Part shown: piece by piece, positions 6,944-14,351 of the stretch | Position numbering within the stretch: the stretch's first letter is position 1 | How the letters are laid out: each line of letters starts with the position of its first letter | DNA from: Campylobacteraceae bacterium | Lineage (GTDB): Bacteria; Campylobacterota; Campylobacteria; Campylobacterales; Sulfurovaceae | Length of the DNA: 14,362 nucleotides | Direction: 5' to 3' | Assembly: GCA_027056615.1 (NCBI GenBank) | Contig: JALUKJ010000088.1 | Span: 1-14,362, forward strand | The notes under the pieces: generated by a model | What the model was told of the DNA's origin: nothing | Seen by the model: the letters and a program-made list of their open reading frames with translations, nothing else | Database searches by the model: none | Translations under genes and position numbers: made by a program

Positions 6944-8889
6944 CCCCTACTATTAACAATCTTCTCAATAGTAGGAACAATAGATGGGTCTTCAAGTGTA
7001 GAGGTATCTTGAGTAATCTCTTCACCCTTAGCAATGCTTCGTAAAATTCTTCTCATAATCTTACCTGAACGTGTTTTTGGAACATCAGGAACAATAACAA
7101 CCTCATCACAAAGAGCAATAGCACCAATCTCTTTTTTAATTACACTATTAATCTCTGCTTTTACCTCATCGGCAGAAAGTCCCTCCTCTTTTAATACAAT
7201 ATAAGCAAAAACCTCCTCACCTTTTATCTCATGAGGTTTACCAACAACAGCAGAGACAGCAACAGAACTTACATGTTTAATAGCAGACTCTATCTCAGCC
7301 GTTCCAATACGGTGACCTGAAACATTAAGAACATCATCAGTTCGACCTGTAATGGTAATGTACCCATCTTTATCAACCATTGCACCGTCACCTGTAAAGT
7401 AGACAGGCTCTCCATCTTTTTTACAATCTCCAAAATAGGACTTTTTAAAACGTTCAGGGTCATTCCATATAGTTCTAATCATACTTGGCCAAGGTCTAGT
7501 AATGCACATAAACCCTTTCTCTCCAACTGGAGTTGGTGTTCCATCCTCTTCCATAACCTCTGCAATAATCCCTGGAAGAGCAAAAGTAGCACATGCAGGT
7601 TTAATAGGAGTTGCCCCAGGTAATGGACTAATTACATGTCCTCCTGTCTCTGTTTGCCAATAGGTATCGACAATAGAACATCTACTCTTTCCAATCGCTT
7701 CATAGTACCATTTCCACGCAGGTGGGTCTATTGGCTCTCCTACTGTTCCTAGAACTCTTAGTGTGCTTAAGTCATATTTTTCTGGCTCATCTTCACCTAC
7801 TTTATGAAGTAGCCTAATTAGTGTTGGGGCAGTATAGAACTGAGTAATATTATGCTCTTGCACCATTTTCCATGCACGTCCTGCATCTGGATAGGTTGGA
7901 ACACCCTCAAACATAACTGTTGTTCCACCTGCTGAGAGTGGGCCATAAACAATATAGGTATGCCCTGTAATCCACCCAATATCTGCTGTACACCAAAAGA
8001 CATCATCTTTGCGTAAATCAAATACCCACTCCATAGTCATTTGAGCCCAAAGAATATAACCAGCCGTTGAGTGTTGTACCCCTTTTGGTTTACCCGTACT
8101 ACCACTAGTATATAGAAGAAAAAGTGGGTCTTCACTATCCATTGGTTCAAATGGACACTCTGTTGACTCTGCATCTATCAACTCATTGTATGAATAGTCA
8201 CGACCCTCTACCCACTTAATCTCTTCATGGTTTCTTTTAACAACTAAAACTGCTTCAATAGACTCACAACCACTCTCTAGTGCATCATCTACCACATTTT
8301 TAAGCATATAGGGCTTTCCTTTACGAAACGCTCCATCTGCTGTAATAACAATTTTTGCTTCTGCATCTTCAATTCTGTCACGTAGGGCATCTGCACTAAA
8401 TCCACCAAAGACAATAGAGTGAATAGCCCCAATTCTACTACAAGCCAACATTGCATAGGTAGCTTCTGGAATCATTGGCATATAGAGAACAACTCTATCA
8501 CCCTTTTTAACTCCAAACTTATTTTTAAGCAAATTTGCCATCTTGTTAACATGCTCTGAAAGTTGAGAGTATGTAATGTGTTTAACATCTCCATTGTCAC
8601 CCTCAAAAATAATAGCATTTTGGTCTGCCTTATCGGCTAAATGACGGTCAATACATTGATTTGAGACATTAAGTTTTCCATTAGAGAACCATTTGTAAAA
8701 AGGAGCATTGGACTCATCAAGAATGGTATCGTAAGGCTCTAGCCAATCTATCTTATCATCGGCGAAACCTTTCCAAAAACCTTCATAGTCTTCAATAGCT
8801 CTGTTTTGAAGCTCCCAATAAGCTTCCATACTTGGAATACGTGCATCTTTTGCAAATTCTGGATTTGGGTAAAATATCTGTTCTGACAT
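6940..8889 (-). CDS. acs: Acetyl-CoA synthetase (AMP-forming)
   Basis: A 649-residue acetate-CoA ligase: acetate + ATP + CoA give acetyl-CoA, AMP and PPi, via acetyl-AMP in the cytoplasm. The N-terminal ACS domain starts with the usual [11 protein letters not shown]. Adenylation motifs are in order: phosphate loop [11 protein letters not shown] (260-270), [10 protein letters not shown] (408-417), [14 protein letters not shown] (514-527), and [11 protein letters not shown] with catalytic K610, the residue acetylated in regulated homologues. Trp411 in YWQTE matches the tryptophan that restricts the pocket to acetate. Length is typical (about 650). AAGGAAAA precedes the ATG. It lies 58 bases downstream of ribB on the same strand; the gap is AT-rich with no hairpin or convincing -10, so read-through from ribB is possible. 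It ends in a shared TTAA with the convergent flavoprotein gene. Confidence 0.97.
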   Translation of the reverse strand: MSEQIFYPNPEFAKDARIPSMEAYWELQNRAIEDYEGFWKGFADDKIDWLEPYDTILDESNAPFYKWFSNGKLNVSNQCIDRHLADKADQNAIIFEGDNGDVKHITYSQLSEHVNKMANLLKNKFGVKKGDRVVLYMPMIPEATYAMLACSRIGAIHSIVFGGFSADALRDRIEDAEAKIVITADGAFRKGKPYMLKNVVDDALESGCESIEAVLVVKRNHEEIKWVEGRDYSYNELIDAESTECPFEPMDSEDPLFLLYTSGSTGKPKGVQHSTAGYILWAQMTMEWVFDLRKDDVFWCTADIGWITGHTYIVYGPLSAGGTTVMFEGVPTYPDAGRAWKMVQEHNITQFYTAPTLIRLLHKVGEDEPEKYDLSTLRVLGTVGEPIDPPAWKWYYEAIGKSRCSIVDTYWQTETGGHVISPLPGATPIKPACATFALPGIIAEVMEEDGTPTPVGEKGFMCITRPWPSMIRTIWNDPERFKKSYFGDCKKDGEPVYFTGDGAMVDKDGYITITGRTDDVLNVSGHRIGTAEIESAIKHVSSVAVSAVVGKPHEIKGEEVFAYIVLKEEGLSADEVKAEINSVIKKEIGAIALCDEVVIVPDVPKTRSGKIMRRILRSIAKGEEITQDTSTLEDPSIVPTIEKIVNSRG

Positions 8890-8947
8890 AAATTTTCCTT
8901 ATTTATTATTATTTGAGTAGTCTAACATAAAATTTACTAATTTGAAA

Positions 8948-9982
8948 TTACACTGTAACAATTTTATCTACAACATTTAAACCAAATCCTGAAAGCCCTA
9001 CAAATTCAGTTTCTTTATTAGAAGTAAGAAGTTTAATATTTTCAATACCTAAATCTTTCAAGATTTGAGCCCCTACTCCATACTCTTTTGCTTGTTCTTT
9101 AGAGATAGTTTTTGTATCTAAAAAAACAAGCACCCCTCCATTTTGTTTTAAATACTCTAAAGAGCTTATCATTGAGTCAAAACGTTTTTGATTTAAAATC
9201 AAATCCATATCTAACCCAATATTATGAAACTTAACATTTTCAGTCTCATGTGTTTTATAAAACTGAATTACTTTATGAATACGTCCTAAGTGGTCTTTGT
9301 AAGAGATTTGAGTTACTTTAGTATTTAAAACCTCTATCTCTTCTTCCTCAATACGCTCAACTAACTTCTCATTGGCAAGACGATACTCAACTAAATCAGA
9401 GATATACACAATAGGCATATTGTGTTTTTTAGAAAAAATCTCCAAATCATCATGACGAGCCATAGTTCCATCGTCTTTAATAATCTCACAAATCACACCT
9501 ACAGGTGCAAGACCTGCAAGTTTACATAAGTCTACAGACCCCTCTGTGTGACCTGTACGTACTAAAACACCACCTTTTTTAGCAATTAGTGGAAATATAT
9601 GACCTGGGCGAACAAAATCATCTGCTTTTGTTAAAGGGTTTGCTAGTTTAGAGATACAATCATCTCTCTCAAATGCAGATATACCTGTATCGGCTGTAGT
9701 AGAGTCGATAGATACTGTAAATGCTGTTTCATGGTTTGAGATATTGTTAGAGACCATAGGTATTAAGTCTAATCTTTCAGCCAACTCTTTTGGCAGAGGC
9801 GTACATATAAGCCCCCTAGCCTCTTTTGCCATAAAGTTAACCATATCTGGTGTTGAGTGTGTAGCAGCGTAGACCAAGTCACCCTCATTCTCTCTATCTT
9901 CATCGTCCATCATAATAACCATGCGACCCTTTTTTATCTCATTGATTGCAATTTCTACTCGCTTTAACGCTTCTGTTGACAT
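8948..9982 (-). CDS. ribB: 3,4-dihydroxy-2-butanone-4-phosphate synthase with degenerate GTP cyclohydrolase II domain (RibBX type)
   Basis: The N-terminal domain (about 1-205) makes 3,4-dihydroxy-2-butanone 4-phosphate from ribulose 5-phosphate for riboflavin synthesis. It has the Mg2+/catalytic loop DDEDRENEGD (26-35), RTGHTEGSVD (142-151) and E166 in GVICEI. The C-terminal part (about 225-344) resembles GTP cyclohydrolase II, ending YGVGAQILKDLGI...VGLSGFGL, but lacks the three-cysteine zinc site (C-x2-GD...C-x-C) and the GRGIGL loop. It should therefore not be a cyclohydrolase, as described for Helicobacter and other RibBX proteins. I chose ATG 9982 (344 residues). A longer GTG start at 10015 exists, but its first codons contain the TATAAT promoter box, while AAGGA sits 8 bases before 9982. 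Confidence 0.92.
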   Translation of the reverse strand: MSTEALKRVEIAINEIKKGRMVIMMDDEDRENEGDLVYAATHSTPDMVNFMAKEARGLICTPLPKELAERLDLIPMVSNNISNHETAFTVSIDSTTADTGISAFERDDCISKLANPLTKADDFVRPGHIFPLIAKKGGVLVRTGHTEGSVDLCKLAGLAPVGVICEIIKDDGTMARHDDLEIFSKKHNMPIVYISDLVEYRLANEKLVERIEEEEIEVLNTKVTQISYKDHLGRIHKVIQFYKTHETENVKFHNIGLDMDLILNQKRFDSMISSLEYLKQNGGVLVFLDTKTISKEQAKEYGVGAQILKDLGIENIKLLTSNKETEFVGLSGFGLNVVDKIVTV

Positions 9983-9990
9983 TCTGTTAT

Positions 9991-10012
9991 TCCTTAGTTT
10001 TTTCGCATTATA
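9991..10012 (-). promoter_or_regulatory. ribB promoter -10 and ribosome-binding site
   Basis: On the - strand TATAAT (10012-10007) is followed by GCG and an A-run, then AAGGA (9995-9991) and ATG at 9982. A transcript starting about 7 bases after the box would have a leader of under 20 bases. No convincing -35 hexamer is visible, normal for Campylobacterota. This arrangement fixes the ribB start at 9982. The leader is far too short for an FMN riboswitch. Confidence 0.65.
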
Positions 10013-10030
10013 CACTTATTTTAACTAAGG
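9992..10030. repeat. Inverted repeat flanking the ribB -10 box
   Basis: CCTTAGTT (9992-9999) and AACTAAGG (10023-10030) are perfect 8-bp complements, 23 bases apart. The first arm covers the ribB ribosome site (AAGG on the - strand); the second lies upstream of the -10 box. It could be an operator, or an RNA hairpin formed only in transcripts reading through from the upstream gene. Confidence 0.4.
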
Positions 10031-10038
10031 TAATGCCC

Positions 10039-11967
10039 CTATAAGAAAGAGGTAGCATCTTGTAAAGAGTCAAAATAGATAATATTGTTTTGATATAGAT
10101 ACTCCATAGACTCCCTAAAGGACTCTCCTCCTAAAAATATAGGTATAATTTTTTTATCCCATTTTTTAGTAAGAAGTTTTGCAATATTTAGACTGTCTGT
10201 CATAAATTGAGGAGTTATAATAAGATATATAAGCTCTACACCTTTAAACCCTTGAGCAATCTCTAAACTCTTCTCATATCTATCACTCATGGCATCACCT
10301 ATAATATCAATAGGATTTGCTCGTGGCCAATTAAACGGTAAAACCTCATCAAGAGCCTTTAACTCTCTATCGTTTAACTCATATAACTTTTTACCTTTAT
10401 CTATAATATAATCACTAAGAATAGAAGCAGGACCTCCTGCATTTGTAATAACTAAGATATTGTCACACTCAATAATAGGGTTAAATAGAAGTGCCTCTAT
10501 ATTATCTTCTATTTTAGAGCCTACACTTCTAATAAGAGATTTAAACATATTGTAGTTTCCACTTAAATTCCCTGTATGAGAAAAGGCAACCTTTTTTGAG
10601 AGTTCACTTTTACCTGTTTTGAAGATATAGATAGGTTTTTTAGAATCTCTTAAAGATTGTAAAAATCTCTTACCATCTGTAATCCCTTCTGCATAGATAC
10701 AGATATATTTACAACTCTCTTCTCTATTTAACATCTCTATTAACTCACCAAAATCAATATCTACCATATTTCCTGCTGAAATAATATGAGAGAAACCAAT
10801 TCCAGCTTTATATGCTTTATCCATTAAAGCCGATAGTACAGCCCCAGATTGAGAGATAAAAGCAATATCTCCTTTATGTATATGAGAAGTACCAAAGGTT
10901 AAGTTAAGATTGGTAGTTGCATTATAATACCCAAGACAGTTTGGGCCAATAATATTAAAATTGTGCTTCCATGCCATCTCTTTTAGTCTATTTTCACTCT
11001 CTATATCTCCAACCTCTTTAAACCCAGCAGAGATAATAATGAGATTTTTTAACCCCTTTTTGATAAGTTCATCAACTATATCAAATACAAATTTAGAGGG
11101 AATAGTAAGAACAGCAGTATCTATATCCTCTTTAATCTTGGATATTTCAGTGTAGACATCTCTATCTAAAATTTTTCCACCCTTTCCATTGACAAAAAAG
11201 AGATTACAACTACTTGCTAGTGAATTTTTAGCTACGGCATATCCAACTTTTGTATAGTTTGAACTAGCCCCAACAATTGCAATATTTTGGTTTTCAAAAA
11301 AATTTGGTCTATGGATTCTTGCTAACGATTTAACTCTCTCTTTTCCAAACTTAATCCTAGAGTCTACAATAGTCAATCCATCACTATTAAATATGACAGG
11401 GTTAAAATCCATCTCTTCAATAGTAGGGTTTTTAATAACAAAAGATTGAACAAGCCTAATAAACTCTACCACCTCTTCAATATCAAATGTATGCCCTCTA
11501 AATCCTTTAAAAAGTTTTGCTATTTTTAGGCTTTCAATAGAGCGTTTAATCTCTTTGCTATCGGCATATAGGTCAATATAGCATATATCTTTATGTAGCT
11601 CCAAAAAGACTCCACCCTCTCCAAAAAGAATTATCTTTCCAAAAACATCATCATCTACAACACCTACAAAGAACTCAAACCCATCAATCATCTGAGTAAT
11701 TAAAAAGTAATCACTACTATCTAACTCTACACCTTTCTCTTCAATAGAGTTAATAATCTCTTGTTTAGCCTCAAGCAACTCTTTTTCACTACTTATGTGA
11801 ACTTTCACAGCTCCAAAATCACTCTTATGTACAATCTTTTTACTCTCTATCTTTAAAGCGATAGGAAAAAAATCAACCTGAGGAGTGTCCTCTAATTGAC
11901 ATCTATAAAATTTCGGTACTCTAAATCCATTCTCTGTTAATAATTTATAAATTTGACTCTCTAACAT
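10039..11967 (-). CDS. NDP-forming acyl-CoA synthetase, fused beta-alpha order
   Basis: A 642-residue protein of the ADP-forming acetyl-CoA synthetase (ACD)/succinyl-CoA ligase superfamily. Such enzymes interconvert acyl-CoA + ADP + Pi with acid + ATP + CoA through phosphohistidine. The N-terminal ATP-grasp (beta-like) domain, about 1-207, has VHKSDFGAV with H47 and MDFNPVI (186-192). A CoA-binding Rossmann domain follows from 227 with IAIVGASSNYTKVG. Two flavodoxin-like domains include GPNCLGYYN (341-349), ISQSGAV (371-377) and SHTGNLSGN with H464. H47 and H464 match the beta- and alpha-side phosphohistidine loops of ACD, so the phosphate relay appears intact. Most single-chain relatives (Pat, fused ACD) run alpha then beta; here the order is reversed. 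Acyl specificity is not readable; a regulatory or protein-acylation role cannot be excluded, but no GNAT domain is present. AAGGA precedes the ATG. It ends 56 bases upstream of ribB. Confidence 0.85.
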   Translation of the reverse strand: MLESQIYKLLTENGFRVPKFYRCQLEDTPQVDFFPIALKIESKKIVHKSDFGAVKVHISSEKELLEAKQEIINSIEEKGVELDSSDYFLITQMIDGFEFFVGVVDDDVFGKIILFGEGGVFLELHKDICYIDLYADSKEIKRSIESLKIAKLFKGFRGHTFDIEEVVEFIRLVQSFVIKNPTIEEMDFNPVIFNSDGLTIVDSRIKFGKERVKSLARIHRPNFFENQNIAIVGASSNYTKVGYAVAKNSLASSCNLFFVNGKGGKILDRDVYTEISKIKEDIDTAVLTIPSKFVFDIVDELIKKGLKNLIIISAGFKEVGDIESENRLKEMAWKHNFNIIGPNCLGYYNATTNLNLTFGTSHIHKGDIAFISQSGAVLSALMDKAYKAGIGFSHIISAGNMVDIDFGELIEMLNREESCKYICIYAEGITDGKRFLQSLRDSKKPIYIFKTGKSELSKKVAFSHTGNLSGNYNMFKSLIRSVGSKIEDNIEALLFNPIIECDNILVITNAGGPASILSDYIIDKGKKLYELNDRELKALDEVLPFNWPRANPIDIIGDAMSDRYEKSLEIAQGFKGVELIYLIITPQFMTDSLNIAKLLTKKWDKKIIPIFLGGESFRESMEYLYQNNIIYFDSLQDATSFL

Positions 11968-11997
11968 CTTTATTCCTTAAATTAAAATAAAATTATA
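11968..11997 (-). promoter_or_regulatory. Proximal promoter and ribosome site of the acyl-CoA synthetase gene
   Basis: On the - strand TATAAT (11997-11992) is followed by an AT-rich stretch, AAGGAATAAAG, and the ATG at 11967. The implied leader is about 18 bases. No clear -35 box is seen. Confidence 0.5.
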
Positions 11998-12071
11998 TCA
12001 ATATAAACAAAAATTAAAGTATTATTTAAAAAACAATCAATAATACTCTATATATTCCTTAATTACATATA

Positions 12072-12086
12072 TTTTCGCATTATACA
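12072..12086 (-). promoter_or_regulatory. Distal promoter, copy of the ribB promoter core
   Basis: The - strand reads TGTATAATGCGAAAA, identical over 15 bases to the ribB promoter core at 10014-10000. Downstream AAGGAATA (12060-12053) also recurs, but no ATG follows it at a usable distance. It may give the acyl-CoA synthetase gene a second start with a leader of about 105 bases. It sits back to back with the tRNA promoter. Confidence 0.45.
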
Positions 12087-12105
12087 TTTATTTTTGCATA
12101 AACCC

Positions 12106-12134
12106 TTGACATTAGCTTCTAATTTCCCTATAAT
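12106..12134 (+). promoter_or_regulatory. Consensus sigma-70 promoter of the tRNA cluster
   Basis: TTGACA (12106-12111) and TATAAT (12129-12134) both match consensus exactly, with the optimal 17-base spacing. The start should fall near 12141, about 25 bases before the first tRNA. The GC-containing discriminator (GCCGTCC) after the -10 box is typical of stable-RNA promoters under stringent control. It is the only full -35/-10 promoter I found in the window. Confidence 0.85.
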
Positions 12135-12165
12135 GCCGTCCACACAAACAATGTGTAGCATATTT

Positions 12166-12240
12166 TGGGGTATGGCCAAGCGGTAAGGCAATGGTTTTTG
12201 GTACCATTATTCGGGGGTTCGAATCCCTCTACCCCATCCA
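12166..12240 (+). tRNA. tRNA-Gln (UUG), copy 1
   Basis: A full cloverleaf: acceptor TGGGGTA / TACCCCA, D-arm GCC...GGC, anticodon stem ATGGT / ACCAT with loop TTTTGGT giving anticodon TTG, and T-loop TTCGAAT. CCA is encoded. It differs from copy 2 only by a compensating base-pair change in the anticodon stem (T12192-A12206 here). Confidence 0.95.
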
Positions 12241-12250
12241 TAGCATAGGA

Positions 12251-12327
<77 letters not shown>

Positions 12328-12367
12328 AATACTTTTTATCTAAAGTTTAAATAGATTAATTAACGAA

Positions 12368-12444
<77 letters not shown>

Positions 12445-12522
12445 ATTTTAAGTTATTTTTTTATAAAATATCAAACTCATAAATTTTTATTGGTATATGT
12501 AAAATCATAAACAATAATCTAT

Positions 12523-12597
12523 TGGGGTATGGCCAAGCGGTAAGGCAACGGTTTTTGGTACCGTTATTCGGGGGTTCGAATCCCTCTACCCCATCCA
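12523..12597 (+). tRNA. tRNA-Gln (UUG), copy 2
   Basis: The same cloverleaf as copy 1 with encoded CCA, except that the second anticodon-stem pair is C12549-G12563 in place of T-A. The 78-base AT-rich gap before it contains TAAAAT at 12500-12505, a possible extra promoter, but read-through from the cluster promoter is as likely. Confidence 0.95.
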
Positions 12598-12602
12598 TAG
12601 AC

Positions 12603-12679
12603 GCGGGAATAGCTCAGTTGGCTAGAGCGTCAGCCTTCCAAGCTGAGGGTCGCGGGTTCGAGTCCCGTTTCCCGCTCCA
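12603..12679 (+). tRNA. tRNA-Gly (UCC)
   Basis: A 77-base cloverleaf with encoded CCA: acceptor GCGGGAA / TTCCCGC, anticodon stem TCAGC / GCTGA around loop CTTCCAA (anticodon TCC), and T-arm GCGGGTTCGAGTCCCGT. It closes the cluster; no clear terminator hairpin follows. Confidence 0.95.
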
Positions 12680-12824
12680 CTTTATTAACCAATCATCTGT
12701 TCTTATTTTATATATCTCCTCTATAACTTATAACGTACTCTATTGTCAAGATTAATTAACTCCATCAAAATTTTGTGAAATAGGTTATTATATCAAATTC
12801 AGAATTTTTAACTAAAATGGTCTT

Positions 12825-13106
12825 ATGAAAAAATTAATAAACCTACTCCTTTTAACTGTTATGTCCTTTTCCATAGCACATGGAGTGGTTAAAGAGTATG
12901 TTAGTGAATTTGACCATGCCATTAAACATCATGATTAACATAAGGGTGACTGTTGTGAGATACACTTTATGTTTCATCTCTCTTTTTTACTTCCTGATAC
13001 CCTCTTTTGATTTGAGTAAATTGCTCTTGATAGAACCATAGAGTATAATTTACATCTTAACAATACCCTTTATTTTAATAATACCTTTCGACCTCCTATA
13101 GCCTAA
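12825..13106 (+). pseudogene. Small secreted His/Cys-rich metal-efflux-associated protein, three in-frame stops
   Basis: A 93-codon frame interrupted by TAA (12936-12938), TGA (13008-13010) and TAA (13017-13019), with no frameshift. It starts with a signal peptide, MKKLINLLLLTVMSFSIAHG. A histidine-bearing stretch (FDHAIKHHD) and, past the first stop, GDCCEIHFMFHLSFLLP follow; it ends with NTFRPPIA and a stop. The coherent reading on both sides of each stop argues for a decayed gene of about 93 residues rather than a real 37-residue peptide. I recall small proteins with a His/Cys region and a C-terminal RPPI motif encoded just ahead of TolC/CusB/CusA genes in related bacteria, which fits the remnants downstream. 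That recollection is family knowledge, not shown here. Confidence 0.6.
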
Positions 13107-13152
13107 ATATTTTTTTAAACCCACAAAAAAATTAATATATTTAGGAATAACC

Positions 13153-13257
13153 ATGAAAAAAAATATCATCGGTCTGTTCCGTGTAGCCATACTTCATGCC
13201 AAAAATTATGATGGACTAGTCGAACTTGCCATTAATAACAACGCACAATTACAGTAA
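13153..13257 (+). pseudogene. N-terminal remnant of a TolC-family outer-membrane protein
   Basis: Thirty-four codons after AGGAATAACC. The product begins like a lipid- or Sec-exported protein (MKKNIIGLFRVAILHA) and continues YDGLVELAINNNAQLQ, which resembles the first helix of TolC/CusC efflux proteins (Y-x-x-L-V-x-L-A-x-x-N-N-x-x-L). It then stops at TAA, where a real TolC protein would run on for about 400 residues. Position between the small His/Cys pseudogene and an RND pump fragment matches a czcCBA/cusCBA order. It could be expressed as a short peptide, but I think it is a deletion remnant. Confidence 0.5.
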
Positions 13258-13383
13258 GTATTTTTGAGTTAATTAAAGAGTTACCTCAAATGAAAAAGTC
13301 TGATTTTGAATAGTTAAAAGAGGTAAACAGTACATCACTTCAACAATCAATAAAAAATATGGATAAAGCCTATCAAGGATTTT
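13239..13383 (+). pseudogene. Unassigned remnant between TolC and RND fragments
   Basis: A frame distinct from both neighbours reads SIFELIKELPQMKKSDFE, then TAG (13311-13313), then LKEVNSTSLQQSIKNMDK. It looks like real coding sequence with one nonsense codon. By position it may be left over from the outer-membrane or periplasmic adaptor gene (CusC or CusB), but I do not recognise the motif. The frame runs into the pump fragment near 13383, where the change of frame suggests a deletion junction. Confidence 0.3.
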
Positions 13384-13779
13384 TTAAACTCAAAATTTGG
13401 TTTAATGGGTGGGATTGTTGCACTTATTATTTCAGGAATTTACCTCTCAGTTTCAGCAATTATTGGCTTTTTAGCCATTTTTGCTATTGCTATTCTTAAT
13501 GGAATTGTTCTTGTGACCTTTATTGATGAGTTACGAGAAAAGTACCCTAAAAAAGCTCTAAAAGAGATGATTATAGAAGCAACTCTTCTTAGACTTCGTC
13601 CTGTTTTAATGACGGCATTTACAACGCTATTTGGGATTTTACCTCTGCTTTATGCTACAGGTGTGGGGTCTGAGATTCAGTATCCGTTGTCAGTTGTGAT
13701 TGTTGGGGGGATTATTAGTTCAACGATTTTGACGCTTTTGGTTTTGCCTGTTGGGTATTTGGTGGTTTATCGGAAATGA
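13384..13779 (+). pseudogene. C-terminal fragment of a heavy-metal RND efflux pump (CusA/CzcA)
   Basis: About 131 codons in frame, ending at TAA-free TGA 13777-13779; an ATG at 13405 gives 124 residues. It matches the last part of HME-type RND pumps: MGGIVALIISGIYLSVSAIIGF, AILNGIVLVTFIDELREK, then LLRLRPVLMTAFTTLFGILPL, TGVGSEIQYPLSVVIVGG and LLVLPVGYLVVY. These cover the final transmembrane helices. Intact pumps have more than 1000 residues, so roughly the first 90 percent is missing, including the periplasmic metal-binding region and most of the proton relay. It cannot transport alone. It lies in line with the small His/Cys and TolC remnants and appears to be what is left of a czcCBA- or cusCBA-like operon after deletion. 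Confidence 0.85.
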
Positions 13780-13859
13780 TTGTTTTTTTTCCCATTATTT
13801 AGGTGGGAAGAGATACTTAATTAACTCTGATGATAAGAATATTATTTAACTCTTTTTGA

Positions 13860-13865
13860 TATAAT
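13860..13865 (+). promoter_or_regulatory. -10 box upstream of the ATPase fragment
   Basis: TATAAT in the context TTTTTGATATAATCAAGG lies 31 bases before the ATG at 13897. A start near 13872 would leave a leader of about 25 bases with a purine-rich GAGAGAAGAG ahead of the ATG. Confidence 0.5.
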
Positions 13866-13896
13866 CAAGGCAGAAAATATCAAAGAGAGAAGAGCC

Positions 13897-14232
13897 ATGA
13901 TAAATGAGATTGAGATAGTTGAATACAAAGGATTTAAAAATCTAAAATTAGATAATCTAAATCAAATTAATATTATTAGTGGAAAAAATAATATTGGGAA
14001 AACAGCTCTTTTAGAAGCATTATTTATTTATAAAGGTGTTTTAACAAGTCCTTTTGGTCTTATGTTTAGAAAAGAAACCTTTTTATTTATTGCAAAAAAT
14101 AGAAATATAGATGAAGAAAAATTAAAAAAATATTTACAAAAAATTAATTATAAAACAGAAGATTTAGCGATTCAATCTAAAAATTTCTATCAATTAAATA
14201 ATAGAGAAAAAGAAGAAATTTTATTTTTATAA
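13897..14232 (+). CDS. Truncated AAA/OLD-type ATPase, N-terminal part only
   Basis: A 111-residue protein that starts exactly like RecF/OLD-type AAA ATPases: MINEIEIVEYKGFKNLKL, a beta-rich opening, then Walker A GKNNIGKTALLEAL (residues 29-42), followed by a charged helical stretch. Walker B, the ABC signature and any Toprim nuclease domain are absent; intact relatives run 350-600 residues. It stops at TAA in AT-rich DNA, and none of the three frames downstream resumes the family. Promoter and leader look intact, so a short product may still be made. OLD-type ATPases are common in phage-defence and other mobile modules, so this is probably the broken end of such a gene. Function as it stands is unknown. 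Confidence 0.65.
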   Translation: MINEIEIVEYKGFKNLKLDNLNQINIISGKNNIGKTALLEALFIYKGVLTSPFGLMFRKETFLFIAKNRNIDEEKLKKYLQKINYKTEDLAIQSKNFYQLNNREKEEILFL

Positions 14233-14293
14233 ATATATTATTTTTTATTTTAAGAAAGTAGATTTTATTTGTAAAAAATAAAAAATAATATAT
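14233..14293. repeat. 19-bp perfect AT-only inverted repeat after the ATPase fragment
   Basis: Bases 14233-14251 and 14275-14293 are perfect complements over 19 positions with a 23-base loop, starting right after the stop codon. The arms contain only A and T. It may act as a weak terminator or mark a rearrangement end; low complexity makes chance symmetry more likely than for mixed sequence. Confidence 0.45.
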
Positions 14294-14323
14294 ACTTATA
14301 GTAAGTTCTTTAAAATAATATAA

Positions 14324-14351
14324 ACTTTTAATAAAAACTTTTATTAAAAGT
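14324..14351. repeat. 28-bp palindrome near the right edge
   Basis: ACTTTTAATAAAA (14324-14336) and TTTTATTAAAAGT (14339-14351) are perfect complements separated by two bases. TATAAA-like sequence lies just upstream, and GGAAATTATG just downstream ends in a possible start codon at 14359. An operator for a gene beyond the window is one reading; a terminator hairpin without GC is another. Confidence 0.45.

Noticed and set aside
7818..8021. Second - strand open frame inside acs, and a + strand frame at 10961-11155 inside the acyl-CoA synthetase gene
   Set aside because: Both are shadows of strongly motif-supported genes.
9980..10015. Longer ribB starting at GTG 10015
   Set aside because: The added codons coincide with the TATAAT box and ribosome site, and AAGGA points to ATG 9982.
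9983..10038. FMN riboswitch upstream of ribB
   Set aside because: The leader between promoter and start is under 20 bases and has none of the conserved RFN elements.
12522..12755. Open frame of 77 codons across the second tRNA-Gln and tRNA-Gly
   Set aside because: It is a translation of tRNA sequence (the familiar GIAQLARAS-type artefact) with no independent coding signal.
13783..13809. Terminator after the RND fragment
   Set aside because: A 6-bp inverted repeat (TTCCCA / TGGGAA) exists, but the T-run precedes it on the + strand instead of following it, so it is not a normal intrinsic terminator on either strand.
12603..13900. Integrated island using tRNA-Gly as attachment site
   Set aside because: No integrase is present and I found no second copy of the tRNA 3' end downstream.
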